Shown: positions 48,169 to 56,558 of the stretch, piece after piece
Layout: every line of letters starts with the position of its first letter
Numbering within the stretch: position 1 is the first letter of the stretch
Assembly (NCBI GenBank): GCA_023264995.1
Contig: JAHFUR010000012.1
Coordinates: forward strand, 1-64,000
Origin: Acidimicrobiia bacterium
GTDB taxonomy: Bacteria > Actinomycetota > Acidimicrobiia > Acidimicrobiales > AC-14
Direction: 5' to 3'
Length of the DNA stretch: 64,000 nt
Program-made: the position numbers and the translations under genes
The notes under the pieces: model-generated
What the model saw: the letters and a program-made list of their open reading frames with translations, nothing else
Told to the model about the DNA's origin: nothing
Databases searched by the model: none

Positions 48169-48327
48169 CAGACGACGGGCGGTGCGGGCCGAGCGGGGGG
48201 CGAGGCCGGTCGTGATTTGGCGCCGACGGTCCGCCGGCGGTTGGCGCTGAGTCTCGCCGACCCCGGGTGCCCGCTCGTTCGGGTTCCCGTCTTCGTCGAC
48301 GTCACCCCCTCGCGCCAGGCCGGCGCG

Positions 48328-48366
48328 CAACAGCCCACGCCGGCCGAGGCGAGGCGTGGGCTGTTG
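48328..48366. terminator. strong bidirectional hairpin terminator
   Basis: Arms CAACAGCCCACGCC (48328-48341) and its exact reverse complement (48353-48366) form a 14-bp stem with an 11-base loop. It lies between two convergent genes, 160 bases after one stop and 37 bases before the other. Confidence 0.75.
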
Positions 48367-48402
48367 TGGGTACGCCAGCGGGTTCGCCCGCTCGACTTCC
48401 CT

Positions 48403-50187
48403 CTAGGTGGTGCGCACCGATTCGCCGCTGCCGGCCTTGGCCTTGGCCTTGGCCGTGTCGGGGGCGGTGCGCCGCTTCAGCGTCATTACGAGCAGCAGTA
48501 TGAGGCCGGCGGCGACCAGTCCGGCGAAGGCGGCCGCCACGATCGGGAGGGTCGTGTTCTTGGTGGTCGGCAGGGCCTTGAACTGCACAGTCGAGCCAAA
48601 GGCGTCCTGGGTCTGGCTTTCCTGCTCAGCGAGCCGACTGTCCGCCCAACCGATCGCGGCGTACTGGTTGGTCGAGGCCACCCCGGGCGGGAGGCGGATG
48701 TCGGAGTTGAAGCTGATGCCGAAGTTGAAGTCGAGGGGTCGGTCGTTGACCACGACGCTGGGCGCCCACGTCTTGCCGCCGTCGGTTGAGTACGTGTAGC
48801 GCACGTTGAAGTGGAAGTCGGCCAGGTCGCGGTTGTCCTGCCAGACGGCGTCGATCCGCCCGTCGGGCGCCACCTGGAGCTGCGGGTAGAAGTTGAGGGT
48901 CCACTCGTCCGGCCGGTCGTCGTTGATGGCGACGGGTGGCGTCCAGGTGACCCCATTGTCGGTCGAGCGCTGCAGATTGACGTCGGACACGCCGTTGGTG
49001 GCCGACTGCTCATGCGCTCCCGCGTAGATGGCCACGAAGGTCCCGCCGCCTTCGGGCGTCCAGCCGAGCCCGGTCATGCTGCCGTTGCCGGTATAGATGG
49101 GCGGCCCTAGCTCCTTCACCTCCCAGGTCTTGCCCTGGTCGGTCGAGCGGGCCACGACCTGCGGCAGCGGAATGGCGGCGAACGTGCCGGCCGTCAGCCC
49201 CTGGCCGGCGCCAGGAGCCGGCACGGGCGCTTCGCCGGGGCGGAAGTCGGCGCCCGCGACGGCCAGCACCACGCCGTTGTGGGCGGTCACGTAGGGCGCC
49301 CCGAACCCGGTGCGCAGGAGCAGGTTGTACTGCTTGCCGTCGTATGTGCGGGTCAGGTTGGTGGCGGAGTCGTTGAGGTTCACCGCCGGCGCGAAGGTCT
49401 GGCCCGCGTCGGTTGAAGTAGCGATCACGGGCCGGGGGTTGACCAGGGCCGAGCCCGCCGGAGCGTTGAGGTAGCTCTGGTTGTAAGCGACGTACACCGT
49501 GTCTCGCGGCGTCGATGTGTCGACGGCCAGGCCGGTGACGCCCGTTGCCCTCAGGATCGCGTTTCCTTGTTCAGGCTGGCGGGGCCGGTTGTCCTCTACC
49601 ATGGTGAACTTCCACGTGTCGCCCAGGTCGGTGGAACGGGCGAGGGCAATGCTGGTGCGACCGTCGTTGGGGCCTTCCTGGCCGGAGATGATGTCGTACG
49701 CCATCAACCCGTAGTAGATGGTGTGGTTGCGGCCCCACGCCAGCGACGCTTCGGGCACGCCAGACATGGTGGAGGTGCAGAACGGGTACCCCTGCGGGGC
49801 GGGGGGAGTCTTGCTGAAGGTCCATGTGCGACCGGCGTCGGTCGACCGCACCAGATGGCACGTGCGGGCCCGCAAGTTGGCCACGGCGCCGACGATGACG
49901 CGGGGGTCCTCCGGGTCAGCCGCCATCGACGAAGGCGCGGTGTAGCCCCGTGCGGGCGCGGTGTCCTCCTTAGTCATCTGGACGCTGCCGGTGAGCAACT
50001 TGGGCTTGCCGGCTTGGGCCCCGAACGTCGCCTTCTCGCGCCGGGTGTAGTTCTCCGGCGTCGCTCGCGACGGCGCCACCGTCGTCGGCGGCGACGTGGT
50101 CTGCTGCGCGGCTGCCGATCCGGCTGTCGCCGCGGTCAACGCCGCCGCTGCGGCCGCCAACAGGACGCGCTTGATGCGAGGGCTCAT
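48403..50187 (-). CDS. exported BNR/sialidase-like beta-propeller protein with C-terminal membrane anchor
   Basis: The 594-residue protein has a signal peptide (about residues 1-28: basic RIKR, then AAAAAALTAATAGSAAAQ). Six Asp-box-type repeats appear as STDAGRTW, STDLGDTW, STDAGQTF, STDQGKTW, STDNGVTW and STDGGKTW, each on a propeller blade. A C-terminal membrane span (IVAAAFAGLVAAGLILLLVM) and a Lys-rich tail anchor it. Asp boxes are structural; no sialidase active-site Arg triad is evident, so enzyme activity is not claimed. Its role on the cell surface is unknown. The Ig-like gene at 50225 lies 37 bases upstream on the same strand, so the two may be cotranscribed. Confidence 0.72.
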   Translation of the reverse strand: MSPRIKRVLLAAAAAALTAATAGSAAAQQTTSPPTTVAPSRATPENYTRREKATFGAQAGKPKLLTGSVQMTKEDTAPARGYTAPSSMAADPEDPRVIVGAVANLRARTCHLVRSTDAGRTWTFSKTPPAPQGYPFCTSTMSGVPEASLAWGRNHTIYYGLMAYDIISGQEGPNDGRTSIALARSTDLGDTWKFTMVEDNRPRQPEQGNAILRATGVTGLAVDTSTPRDTVYVAYNQSYLNAPAGSALVNPRPVIATSTDAGQTFAPAVNLNDSATNLTRTYDGKQYNLLLRTGFGAPYVTAHNGVVLAVAGADFRPGEAPVPAPGAGQGLTAGTFAAIPLPQVVARSTDQGKTWEVKELGPPIYTGNGSMTGLGWTPEGGGTFVAIYAGAHEQSATNGVSDVNLQRSTDNGVTWTPPVAINDDRPDEWTLNFYPQLQVAPDGRIDAVWQDNRDLADFHFNVRYTYSTDGGKTWAPSVVVNDRPLDFNFGISFNSDIRLPPGVASTNQYAAIGWADSRLAEQESQTQDAFGSTVQFKALPTTKNTTLPIVAAAFAGLVAAGLILLLVMTLKRRTAPDTAKAKAKAGSGESVRTT

Positions 50188-50224
50188 GAGTTGTCTCCGG
50201 TTCTGGGTGACGGCGGCGGGACGA

Positions 50225-50830
50225 TTAGGAGGTCCGCACTTCCTGGGCCTGTGGCCCAGGCGAACGGCGGGACGCAGCGAGGTACCACACGCCGGCGACG
50301 AACAGGGCGAGGCCAGCGACGCCCAGCCCGACGACACCGAGGGTGGCGGCGCCGGGCCCTGATCCCACGTCGAGCTTCGTGGGACGAACGGGCGGCGAGG
50401 GCGCCGCTTCTGCGGGCTGGCCGACGTAAATCGTGGCTCGCGCCGGCTGGCCCCCGTTGTGGTTGTGGTAGTCCTCGACGGAGAAGATGAGGTGCTTACC
50501 CGTAGGCACGTCAGCGGGGATCGGCACGCTCAGCGTCCACTGGCCCGACATGACAGAGAGGTTGTGGGGCGGGTTGGTGGCGAGCAGTCGCCCCGTGGGC
50601 GAATCGAGGTGGATCTCGATGGGCGCGCCCGGCGCCGTGTTGCGACCGATGACCGACACCGTGCCGCCTGGCTGGACGCTCGCCGGGTTCACCGTCAGTG
50701 AAACGGGGGCGACGCACGCCCACGCGATGCCGGCTGAGGCGATGACCGCCATCGACGCCGTGGTGCCGAGCACCCAACGCCAACGCGTGCGCAGGGGTGA
50801 GCCTTTCAGCTTGCTCAAAATCTCCTCCAT
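50225..50830 (-). CDS. exported Ig-like domain protein with C-terminal membrane anchor
   Basis: The 201-residue protein has an N-terminal cytoplasmic stretch and a hydrophobic export signal (WVLGTTASMAVIASAGIAWAC, about residues 19-39). A beta-sandwich (about 45-140) with VNPASVQPGGTVSVIGRN, WTLSVPIP and SVEDYHNHN follows. A C-terminal span (AATLGVVGLGVAGLALFVAGVWYLA) anchors it before an Arg-rich end. The HNHN cluster could bind metal. It lies directly upstream of the BNR protein gene on the same strand and is probably cotranscribed. Confidence 0.62.
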   Translation of the reverse strand: MEEILSKLKGSPLRTRWRWVLGTTASMAVIASAGIAWACVAPVSLTVNPASVQPGGTVSVIGRNTAPGAPIEIHLDSPTGRLLATNPPHNLSVMSGQWTLSVPIPADVPTGKHLIFSVEDYHNHNGGQPARATIYVGQPAEAAPSPPVRPTKLDVGSGPGAATLGVVGLGVAGLALFVAGVWYLAASRRSPGPQAQEVRTS

Positions 50831-51267
50831 CGTCCGTCTTCGTGCGCCCAGCCGACTGTGGGCGTCGCCCTTCTACCCGGATACTAGTCCGCCATGCCTC
50901 TTCCTGCCCTGCTGCGCAGAACGTATCGTCGTGTGGCGACGCCCCTGTCAGGACATGAGCAAGCGGCAGGGCACCGATGCCGAGGGTGCCCCGAAGGCCG
51001 GGAACTCCGCGGTGAAGCACATGTCCCCGGCCCCGCCACCGGCCGATGGCCGACGCCTGGTCCCACACCACCATGCGGGGCAGGGCGCCGAACTGGCTCA
51101 GAACACGCAGGTGGCCGCCGAAGACGTCATGGCTCTACGGCCCCATTCCCCAGACGGGCACAAACCAGCCAACCTACTTGCGGCTGCACATTACCCGCGA
51201 AGTTGGAATAGTGAACCAGAATCTCGGGGAATTTGACCGTTGCCCGGGCGGCTACGAAAGGACCTCC
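50831..51267. other. 437-bp intergenic region without a convincing gene
   Basis: This is the divergent spacer between the Ig-like gene and the copper-cluster gene at 51268. It contains open frames (for example 50955-51236, 93 codons), but their composition is not protein-like and none matches a family I know. The last 60 bases are relatively AT-rich (for example GTTGGAATAGTGAA) and probably hold the promoter of the 51268 gene. Confidence 0.4.
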
Positions 51268-51993
51268 ATGACTAGGCTCCTGCCCCGAACGTTGGCGACG
51301 GCGCTCACACTGGCTGCGGCGGCAGTCGCCTTCGCCGGGCCGGCCTCGGCCCACGAACGGCGCACGGTCGGCGCCGTGCAGTTCGTCGTCGGCTGGGGCG
51401 ACGAACCGGCCTACAACGGGTTCAAGAACAGCGTGCAGCTGACAATCTCGGAGGCCAACGGCGGGGCGCCGGTCACCGACATCACCGACACCCTGAAGGT
51501 CGAAGTGGTCAAGGGCTCGGACAAGATGACCGTGCCGCTGACCCCGAATTTCCGGGTCGGCGCCTTCGGGACGCCGGGCGACTACCGGGCGTGGATCACG
51601 CCCACCCGCGCCGGTGCTTACAGCTTCCACGTCACCGGGACCATCCGGGGCCAGAACATCGACGAGACCTTCTCCTCGTCGAAGACCACCTTCAACGACA
51701 TCGAGGACGTGGCTACCATCGAGTTCCCGGCCAAGGATCCTTCCACCGGCCAGTTGGCCACCCGTATCGACCGCGAGGTGCCCCGCCTCGACAGCGCGAC
51801 CAGCCAGGCCAAGGACGACGCCGGCACGGCCCGCACCCTGGCCCTCCTCGCGCTGGCCGTCGGCGTCGCGGGCGTGCTGGTCGGCGCGGCCGCCCTGGTC
51901 GCCGCCCGCCGGACCGCCGGCGGTGCCGGTGGGGCCGGCGTGAAGCCCGGGCGGAAGGCGGCCGCGGACGAGCCCGAACCGCTGAGCCGGTGA
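51268..51993 (+). CDS. exported protein of the copper cluster, mature N-terminus starts with His
   Basis: The 241-residue protein has a signal peptide ending FAGPASA, so the mature chain begins HERRTVG. An N-terminal His after cleavage is also the copper ligand of CopC-type proteins. The middle (about residues 35-170) is a beta-rich YtkA/CopC-like region with YNGFKNSVQLTI and RAGAYSFHVTGTIRG. A C-terminal span (LALLALAVGVAGVLVGAAALVAA) anchors it. GAAAGGA lies 5 bases before the ATG. It is followed after 10 bases by the CopC-CopD gene, so the two are likely one operon for copper handling. Confidence 0.65.
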   Translation: MTRLLPRTLATALTLAAAAVAFAGPASAHERRTVGAVQFVVGWGDEPAYNGFKNSVQLTISEANGGAPVTDITDTLKVEVVKGSDKMTVPLTPNFRVGAFGTPGDYRAWITPTRAGAYSFHVTGTIRGQNIDETFSSSKTTFNDIEDVATIEFPAKDPSTGQLATRIDREVPRLDSATSQAKDDAGTARTLALLALAVGVAGVLVGAAALVAARRTAGGAGGAGVKPGRKAAADEPEPLSR

Positions 51994-52003
51994 TCGCCGG
52001 CCT

Positions 52004-53620
52004 GTGACCCGCCGACTCGCCGGCTTCGTGGCCGGCCTGATCGTCCTCGGCGCGTTCGCGGTCGGCGCCGGCCCGCCGGCCGGCGCCCATGCCCTATTGA
52101 CCGAGTCGACGCCGGCCGACGGCGCCACCGTGGACAAGGCCCCGACCGAGGTCACCCTCACCTTCACCGAGGCGCTCGACCCGCTACTCACCGTGATCCA
52201 CGTGCTCGACGCCTCCGGGAACCGCGTCGAGGTGGGCCGGACCGAGATCCCGGGGTTGCCCAACAAGGCCCGGGTGCCGCTCGGCCCGCTGGCCCAGGGC
52301 ACCTACACCATCACGTGGCGCACCACCTCGACCGCCGACGGCCACACGACGGTGGGGTCGGTGGCCTTCGGCGTCGGCGTACCGGTGGCCGCAGCCGGCG
52401 CCTCCGGACCGTCCAACGGGGTGCGGACGCCGACCCTCGTGTCGATCGCCGGGCGCTGGCTGTTCTACGCCGGCCTGGTGCTCCTGCTGGGAGCGTCCAT
52501 GGTCGGCCTGTTCGTCGTCTCCAAAGCGGCCGTGGTCTCGGTGTGGGCCCTGAACGGGGCATGGGCGGCCAGCGCCCTGGGCCTGGTCCTCATCGTGGCC
52601 GACCACCTGGCCACCACCCACACGGACCTGGGCGAGCTGCTCGACTCGTTGACCGGGCAGAAGCTGAAGGCCCAGGGAGTGGCCATCGGCCTCACCTGGC
52701 TGGGTGTGTGCTGGGCCAGCCTGCGCCCCTCGCGCGCCGCCCTGGGCGCCGTCGGCCTCGGCGCCGCCGGCGTGATGCTGGAGCGGGCCCTGTCGGGCCA
52801 CGCCGACGCGTCGACCACCCCCGGGTTCACCGTCGCCGTCCAGTGGCTCCACCTGGTCTCGGTGGGGGCATGGATCGGAGGGCTGGTGTGGCTCCTGCTC
52901 GCCCTGCGGCGCGAGGACCCCGACCGGCGCCCCGCGCTGGCCCGGAAGTTCTCCCGGGTGGCCGCCGCCGGCCTGGGCCTCGTGGCCGTCACCGGGACGC
53001 TGCGGGCGCTCGACGAGGTGGGCGCCTGGTCGCGGTTGTTCGACACCAGCTTCGGCCAGACCCTGCTGGTCAAGCTCGGGCTCTTCGCCGCCCTGGTCGC
53101 CTTGGGCGCCCGGAACCGTTTCCGGAACGTGGCCGCGGCCACCGCATCGCGCTTCGGCGGCCTGCGTCGCCTGCTCCGGGCCGAGGTGGCCCTGGGTGCC
53201 GCCGTGCTCGCCGCCGCCGCCGTGCTGACCGGACTGGCCCCTTCGGCGACCGTGGCCGCGGCGGCCAAGCTCCAGCGCCCGGCGGGCATCACCGTCACCG
53301 GCTCCGACTTCGGGACCTCCGTCCGGGCCCGGCTGGACGTGAGCCCGGGCGCCGCCGGCCCCAACCGCTTCGACCTCACCGTCGTCGACTACGACTCCCG
53401 CCGGCCGGTGGCGGCCGACGCGGTGTCGCTCCGGTTCCAGCTCGCCGACCGCCCGGAGGTGGGCAGCGCCCTCGACCTCACCCGCGAGGCCGACGGGCAC
53501 TGGCGCGGGGCCAGCAGCGCCCTGTCGATCGACGGGAAATGGACGATCACCGCGCTGGTGCAGTCGCCGGCCGCATCGGTCGAGGTGGGAATGGAGCTGA
53601 CCACCACCAAGCGGTCGTAG
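52004..53620 (+). CDS. CopC-CopD fusion copper-resistance protein with C-terminal YtkA-like domain
   Basis: The 538-residue protein has a signal peptide ending PPAGA, then a CopC domain starting HALLTESTPADGATV (about residues 28-42) with the later TADGHTTVG segment. These hold the usual N-terminal His and Asp-x-His copper ligands. CopD follows as about eight membrane spans (about 145-425) with WLHLVSVGAWIGGLVWLLLAL and HADASTTPGF. A C-terminal extracytoplasmic beta domain (about 435-538) resembles the YtkA/FixH type. CopC-CopD fusions import or store copper across the membrane. The GTG start is 10 bases after the previous stop. Confidence 0.87.
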   Translation: MTRRLAGFVAGLIVLGAFAVGAGPPAGAHALLTESTPADGATVDKAPTEVTLTFTEALDPLLTVIHVLDASGNRVEVGRTEIPGLPNKARVPLGPLAQGTYTITWRTTSTADGHTTVGSVAFGVGVPVAAAGASGPSNGVRTPTLVSIAGRWLFYAGLVLLLGASMVGLFVVSKAAVVSVWALNGAWAASALGLVLIVADHLATTHTDLGELLDSLTGQKLKAQGVAIGLTWLGVCWASLRPSRAALGAVGLGAAGVMLERALSGHADASTTPGFTVAVQWLHLVSVGAWIGGLVWLLLALRREDPDRRPALARKFSRVAAAGLGLVAVTGTLRALDEVGAWSRLFDTSFGQTLLVKLGLFAALVALGARNRFRNVAAATASRFGGLRRLLRAEVALGAAVLAAAAVLTGLAPSATVAAAAKLQRPAGITVTGSDFGTSVRARLDVSPGAAGPNRFDLTVVDYDSRRPVAADAVSLRFQLADRPEVGSALDLTREADGHWRGASSALSIDGKWTITALVQSPAASVEVGMELTTTKRS

Positions 53621-53643
53621 CATCGAGTCCCGGAGGGCCAAAG

Positions 53644-53748
53644 GTGCTACACCTCGGCGAGGCGGTGATCGAGCTCACCGGCCTGCGCAAGGAGTACCGG
53701 CGGTTCCGGCGCCCGCCCGTGTCGTCCTACCCGGGAAGCGACCCGTAG
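53644..53748 (+). pseudogene. truncated start of an ABC transporter ATPase gene
   Basis: The 34 encoded residues include VIELTGLRKEYRRFRRPPV, the usual first strand of an ABC ATPase. The frame then stops, before any Walker A. It lies 23 bases after the CopC-CopD stop and its end overlaps a convergent gene. It looks like the remnant of a transporter gene cut by a rearrangement. No other part of the transporter is found nearby. Confidence 0.5.
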
Positions 53749-54023
53749 ACCTCGTAGCGCTCCACCGACGTTGGCGCCGGCCGGCGCCGGTCCGGGTCGC
53801 TGGCCCGTGCGGCTTGCACCCGGGCCATGCCCGCCTGGTAGTGGTCCTCGCTCTCCCACACCATCACCGTGACCCGTCGCCCGGCTTCCCGGTCGACGAG
53901 CCACCAGCCGTGCAACCCGTTGGCGCCCGCGAGCGCAGGGAGGACTTCGTCTTCGACGTGCTCGATGCCGGCCAGCTGGTCGGTCGGGGACTCGCCCTCG
54001 AAGCGCAGAATGATCCCGAACAT
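53727..54023 (-). CDS. dimeric alpha-beta barrel (ABM-like) protein 1
   Basis: The 98-residue protein starts MFGIILRFEGESPTDQLAGIEHVEDEVLPALAGANGLHG and contains REAGRRVTVMVWESEDHY, matching the ferredoxin-like antibiotic monooxygenase superfamily in length and order. It probably forms a dimer with a small active pocket. The substrate is unknown. It follows a second barrel gene on the same strand (10-base gap), and both lie opposite a MarR regulator, which likely controls them. Its end overlaps the ABC remnant by 22 bases. Confidence 0.65.
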   Translation of the reverse strand: MFGIILRFEGESPTDQLAGIEHVEDEVLPALAGANGLHGWWLVDREAGRRVTVMVWESEDHYQAGMARVQAARASDPDRRRPAPTSVERYEVYGSLPG

Positions 54024-54033
54024 GGCCGCCGCC

Positions 54034-54318
54034 TCAGAACTCGGTGGTCTCGACCGAGGACCAGAACGTGAAACGAGGTACGCCGACGACCCCGGCCCGG
54101 CCGAACGCCTCGGCCAGCGAGGGGTCGGCCAGGAACGCCTCAGCCGACGGGCGGTCCGGCCAGCGCATGACGTTCATGATGGTCAGTTCCGGGCCGTCGG
54201 CCCGGAACAGCTCCTCGCGTACGCACCCGTGCGCCTTGCGGGAGGCGCCGTGCTCGTCGAACACCCGCTTCCACGCTGCCCAATCCTCCAACCCGTGCTC
54301 GATGACGACCGTGACCAT
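54034..54318 (-). CDS. dimeric alpha-beta barrel protein 2
   Basis: The 94-residue protein has a ferredoxin-like fold. It starts MVTVVIEHGLEDWAAWKRVFDEH, has ADGPELTIMNVMRW, and ends GVPRFTFWSSVETTEF. It resembles small ABM/cyclase-like proteins; no catalytic residue can be named. It is the first gene of the two-gene unit divergent from the MarR regulator. The operator palindrome at 54338 lies upstream of it, so it is probably repressed by that regulator. Confidence 0.65.
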   Translation of the reverse strand: MVTVVIEHGLEDWAAWKRVFDEHGASRKAHGCVREELFRADGPELTIMNVMRWPDRPSAEAFLADPSLAEAFGRAGVVGVPRFTFWSSVETTEF

Positions 54319-54337
54319 GAGGCCCTCCCCTCCAGTT

Positions 54338-54364
54338 GTACTTTCTTACGAAAAGAAATATACT
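54338..54364. promoter_or_regulatory. probable MarR operator and -10 box in the divergent spacer
   Basis: TTTCTT (54342-54347) and AAGAAA (54353-54358) form an inverted repeat with a 5-base centre; GTA and TAC extend it outward imperfectly. The -10 box TATACT (54359-54364) abuts it and is followed by seven bases and the GTG at 54372. The stretch is strikingly AT-rich for this genome. Binding here would block the MarR gene and probably the divergent barrel genes. Confidence 0.65.
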
Positions 54365-54371
54365 GCGTCTC

Positions 54372-54851
54372 GTGAGGAAGTCAACCCCCGACGAGCACGA
54401 GTTCCTGGAGCGCGACGAGTGGGAGGCGTGGAACGCCCTGCTCATGCTGAACCGGCTGGTCCTCCAGGATCTCGACAGCGAGCTGCGTGAGGGGCACGGG
54501 CTGGCCGTCACCGAGTTCGACGTGCTCATCACGCTGTTCAACGCGCCCGAGCGGCGGTTGGGGATGTCCGCGCTCGCCGATCGGGTGATGCTCAGCCCGG
54601 CCGGTACGACCCACCTGGTGACCCGCCTGGAGCGCGACGGCTACGTCCGGCGCGAGGTCGACCTCACCGACCGGCGCAAATGGTTCACCGTCCTCACCGC
54701 TGCGGGCGACGACGTCTTGCGGGCCGCCCGGCGGACCCACAACGAGGTACTCCGGCGAAGCATCCTGGCCGTGACGTCGCCCGCCGACCGGCAGACGTTG
54801 CGAGAGCTCTGGGCCCGGCTGCAGCCGCGTCCTCAGCACGAGGAGCCATAG
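54372..54851 (+). CDS. MarR family transcriptional regulator
   Basis: The 159-residue winged-helix protein has ALLMLNRLVLQDLDSELREGHGL and TEFDVLITLFNAPERRLGMSALADRVMLSPAGTTHLVTRLERDGYVRREVDLTDRRKWFTVL. The second covers the recognition helix and the DxRxxxxxLT wing (about residues 40-100). MarR proteins repress by binding palindromes and release on ligand binding. The GTG at 54372 is preferred because the -10 box TATACT is seven bases upstream; a TTG at 54336 would place the operator inside the gene. It probably regulates itself and the two divergent barrel genes. Confidence 0.85.
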   Translation: MRKSTPDEHEFLERDEWEAWNALLMLNRLVLQDLDSELREGHGLAVTEFDVLITLFNAPERRLGMSALADRVMLSPAGTTHLVTRLERDGYVRREVDLTDRRKWFTVLTAAGDDVLRAARRTHNEVLRRSILAVTSPADRQTLRELWARLQPRPQHEEP

Positions 54852-54859
54852 GCGCGGGC

Positions 54860-56425
54860 CTACGGCTCGGGCCCGGCCGGCGCAGCCCCGACCAGGCCGT
54901 GCTGCATGGCCCGCATGGCCGCCGCCGCCCGGTTGGACACCCCGAGCTTGGTGTACACCCGCTCGATGTGGTTCCCGACGGTCTTCGGGCTGATCCCCAA
55001 CTGCCGGGCGATCCCCTTGTTCGGCAGCCCCTGGGCCAGCAGCCCGAGCACGTCGACCTCCCGGACGGTCAGACCCGCCGGCCCCCCGGCCCGCGACCGG
55101 CCGCCGGCGTGACCGGCCGCGGCCAGCACGGCGTCGGTTGCCGCCGGGTCGAGCCGACCTTCGCGCGCTTCGCGCCGCAGCTCGCGAGCCGCGTCGGCGG
55201 CGGTCATCGGGCCGCGGTGGGGGCGAGGCTGGGTCATGGCGTGGTAGGCGTCGGCGGCGGCCAGGGCCCGAGCGGGCGTCGACAGCATGGTGCCCCCGAC
55301 GCCCCGGTGATAGCCGGAGCCGTCCATGCGCTCGTGGTGCGTGGCCGCCAGTAAGCCGATCCGGCGGAGCGGCTCGGGCCGGTCAAAGATCCGCTCCACG
55401 TAGTAAGCGTGCATGCGCATGCGTTCGCGGTCGCGGGTGCCGAGCGGGCCGGCCTTGTCCCACACCGACCCCGGTACGCCGAAACGGCCGACGTCGTGGA
55501 CGAGAGCGGCCCGCCGGACGAGCGCCGTCTCCGAGGGAGGCACCTGGAGCAGCGCCGCGGCCGCCGTCACCAGCTCGGCGGTGCCACGACTGTGACCGGC
55601 GAAGTACGCGCAGCGCATGTCACAGAAGTCGCCAACGGCCTCCAAGACCGCGTCGAGCTCGGGTTCGGTCAGCGGTGGCCGCTCCGCGGGTTCTGCGTCA
55701 AGGATCGCCTCAAGGGTGTCGTCGCCGAGACCTTCGAAGAGGGCGTCAGGGTCGGGCTCGACGGCGGCGGCGATCTCGGGGTCGAAATGCGTCCCGCTCC
55801 TCGACCGCACCATGGCCACCGCCCCCTCGATGCCGGCGGTCCGCAAGAACACCTCGCAGGCCTGGGCAATGTGGGAGATGCGCGTCGACAAGGCAAGCTG
55901 GTCGCCGGCCAGGTCGGTGGGGACACCCTTCCCGTCCCAGCGGGCGTAGGACTGCTCGACCCCGGCGCGGACCCCGGCTCCTAGCCCCAGCCGGTCGGCG
56001 AGCTCACCGGCCGCCGTGCAGTGGTTGGCCATCAGCTCGGCGACGACGCGACCCCCGCTGGCGATGATCGACGACGCCTGCCGGGCACGGTTGAGCACGG
56101 AGGTCCCGGCGCCGGCCCGTCGCAACATGAAGGCCATGGCGGGGAGCCCGGCCATGTCGACCTCGAAGGCGTTGGCTCGGAACTCGATGTCGTCCCCGAA
56201 CAGGGTCGCCGCCTCGTTCCCGTAGACCGGGCACCCGACGTAGGTCAGCAGGCTGACGTCGTAGAGCGTGGCCAGGTCGTCGCCGTCGAGGCCCAGCCGC
56301 CCGGCAAGGCGCATGCTGATCCGGGCCGCCCGCAGCATGTGCTCGGGCGGCTGGCCGAACCCCAGGTCGGTCGCCAAGGAGAGCGCGACCATCACCTCGG
56401 TGAGCCGTACGCCGGAACCCGACAT
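54860..56425 (-). CDS. HD-GYP domain protein with C-terminal LuxR helix-turn-helix
   Basis: The 521-residue protein has two HD-type halves. The second holds the HD-GYP motifs RRAALVHDVGRFGVPGSVW (HD), HAYYVERIF and ATHHERMDGSGYHRG (GYP-type), about residues 315-395. This makes it a likely cyclic-di-GMP phosphodiesterase. The C-terminus is a LuxR HTH (GLTVREVDVLGLLAQGLPNKGIARQLGISPKTVGNHIERVY). HD-GYP joined to a LuxR HTH would let cyclic-di-GMP turnover or an upstream signal act directly on DNA. The start at 56425 was chosen because TATGTT is seven bases upstream. Confidence 0.82.
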   Translation of the reverse strand: MSGSGVRLTEVMVALSLATDLGFGQPPEHMLRAARISMRLAGRLGLDGDDLATLYDVSLLTYVGCPVYGNEAATLFGDDIEFRANAFEVDMAGLPAMAFMLRRAGAGTSVLNRARQASSIIASGGRVVAELMANHCTAAGELADRLGLGAGVRAGVEQSYARWDGKGVPTDLAGDQLALSTRISHIAQACEVFLRTAGIEGAVAMVRSRSGTHFDPEIAAAVEPDPDALFEGLGDDTLEAILDAEPAERPPLTEPELDAVLEAVGDFCDMRCAYFAGHSRGTAELVTAAAALLQVPPSETALVRRAALVHDVGRFGVPGSVWDKAGPLGTRDRERMRMHAYYVERIFDRPEPLRRIGLLAATHHERMDGSGYHRGVGGTMLSTPARALAAADAYHAMTQPRPHRGPMTAADAARELRREAREGRLDPAATDAVLAAAGHAGGRSRAGGPAGLTVREVDVLGLLAQGLPNKGIARQLGISPKTVGNHIERVYTKLGVSNRAAAAMRAMQHGLVGAAPAGPEP

Positions 56426-56432
56426 GCGCCGG

Positions 56433-56438
56433 AACATA
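56433..56438 (-). promoter_or_regulatory. -10 box TATGTT, leaderless start of the HD-GYP gene
   Basis: On the minus strand TATGTT is followed by seven bases and the ATG at 56425. Confidence 0.5.
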
Positions 56439-56558
56439 CCGCCCGCCCACGGCGGCCGGTACGCGCCGGGGGGTGAATGCCTCATGACCGGCGCCCGTCA
56501 GGTCCCTACGTTCGTCCTCAAGGGGTCCACAACGGCTCCCAGACGAGGAGAGGACGAC

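Noticed and set aside
48403-50187. Sialidase activity for the BNR protein
   Set aside because: The Asp-box repeats are clear, but the Arg triad and Tyr/Glu active site of sialidases were not found, so only the fold is claimed.
50955-51236. 93-codon ORF in the gap before the copper-cluster gene
   Set aside because: No recognisable family, poor composition (His/Pro/Ala scattered) and no RBS or -10 box; kept only as intergenic description.
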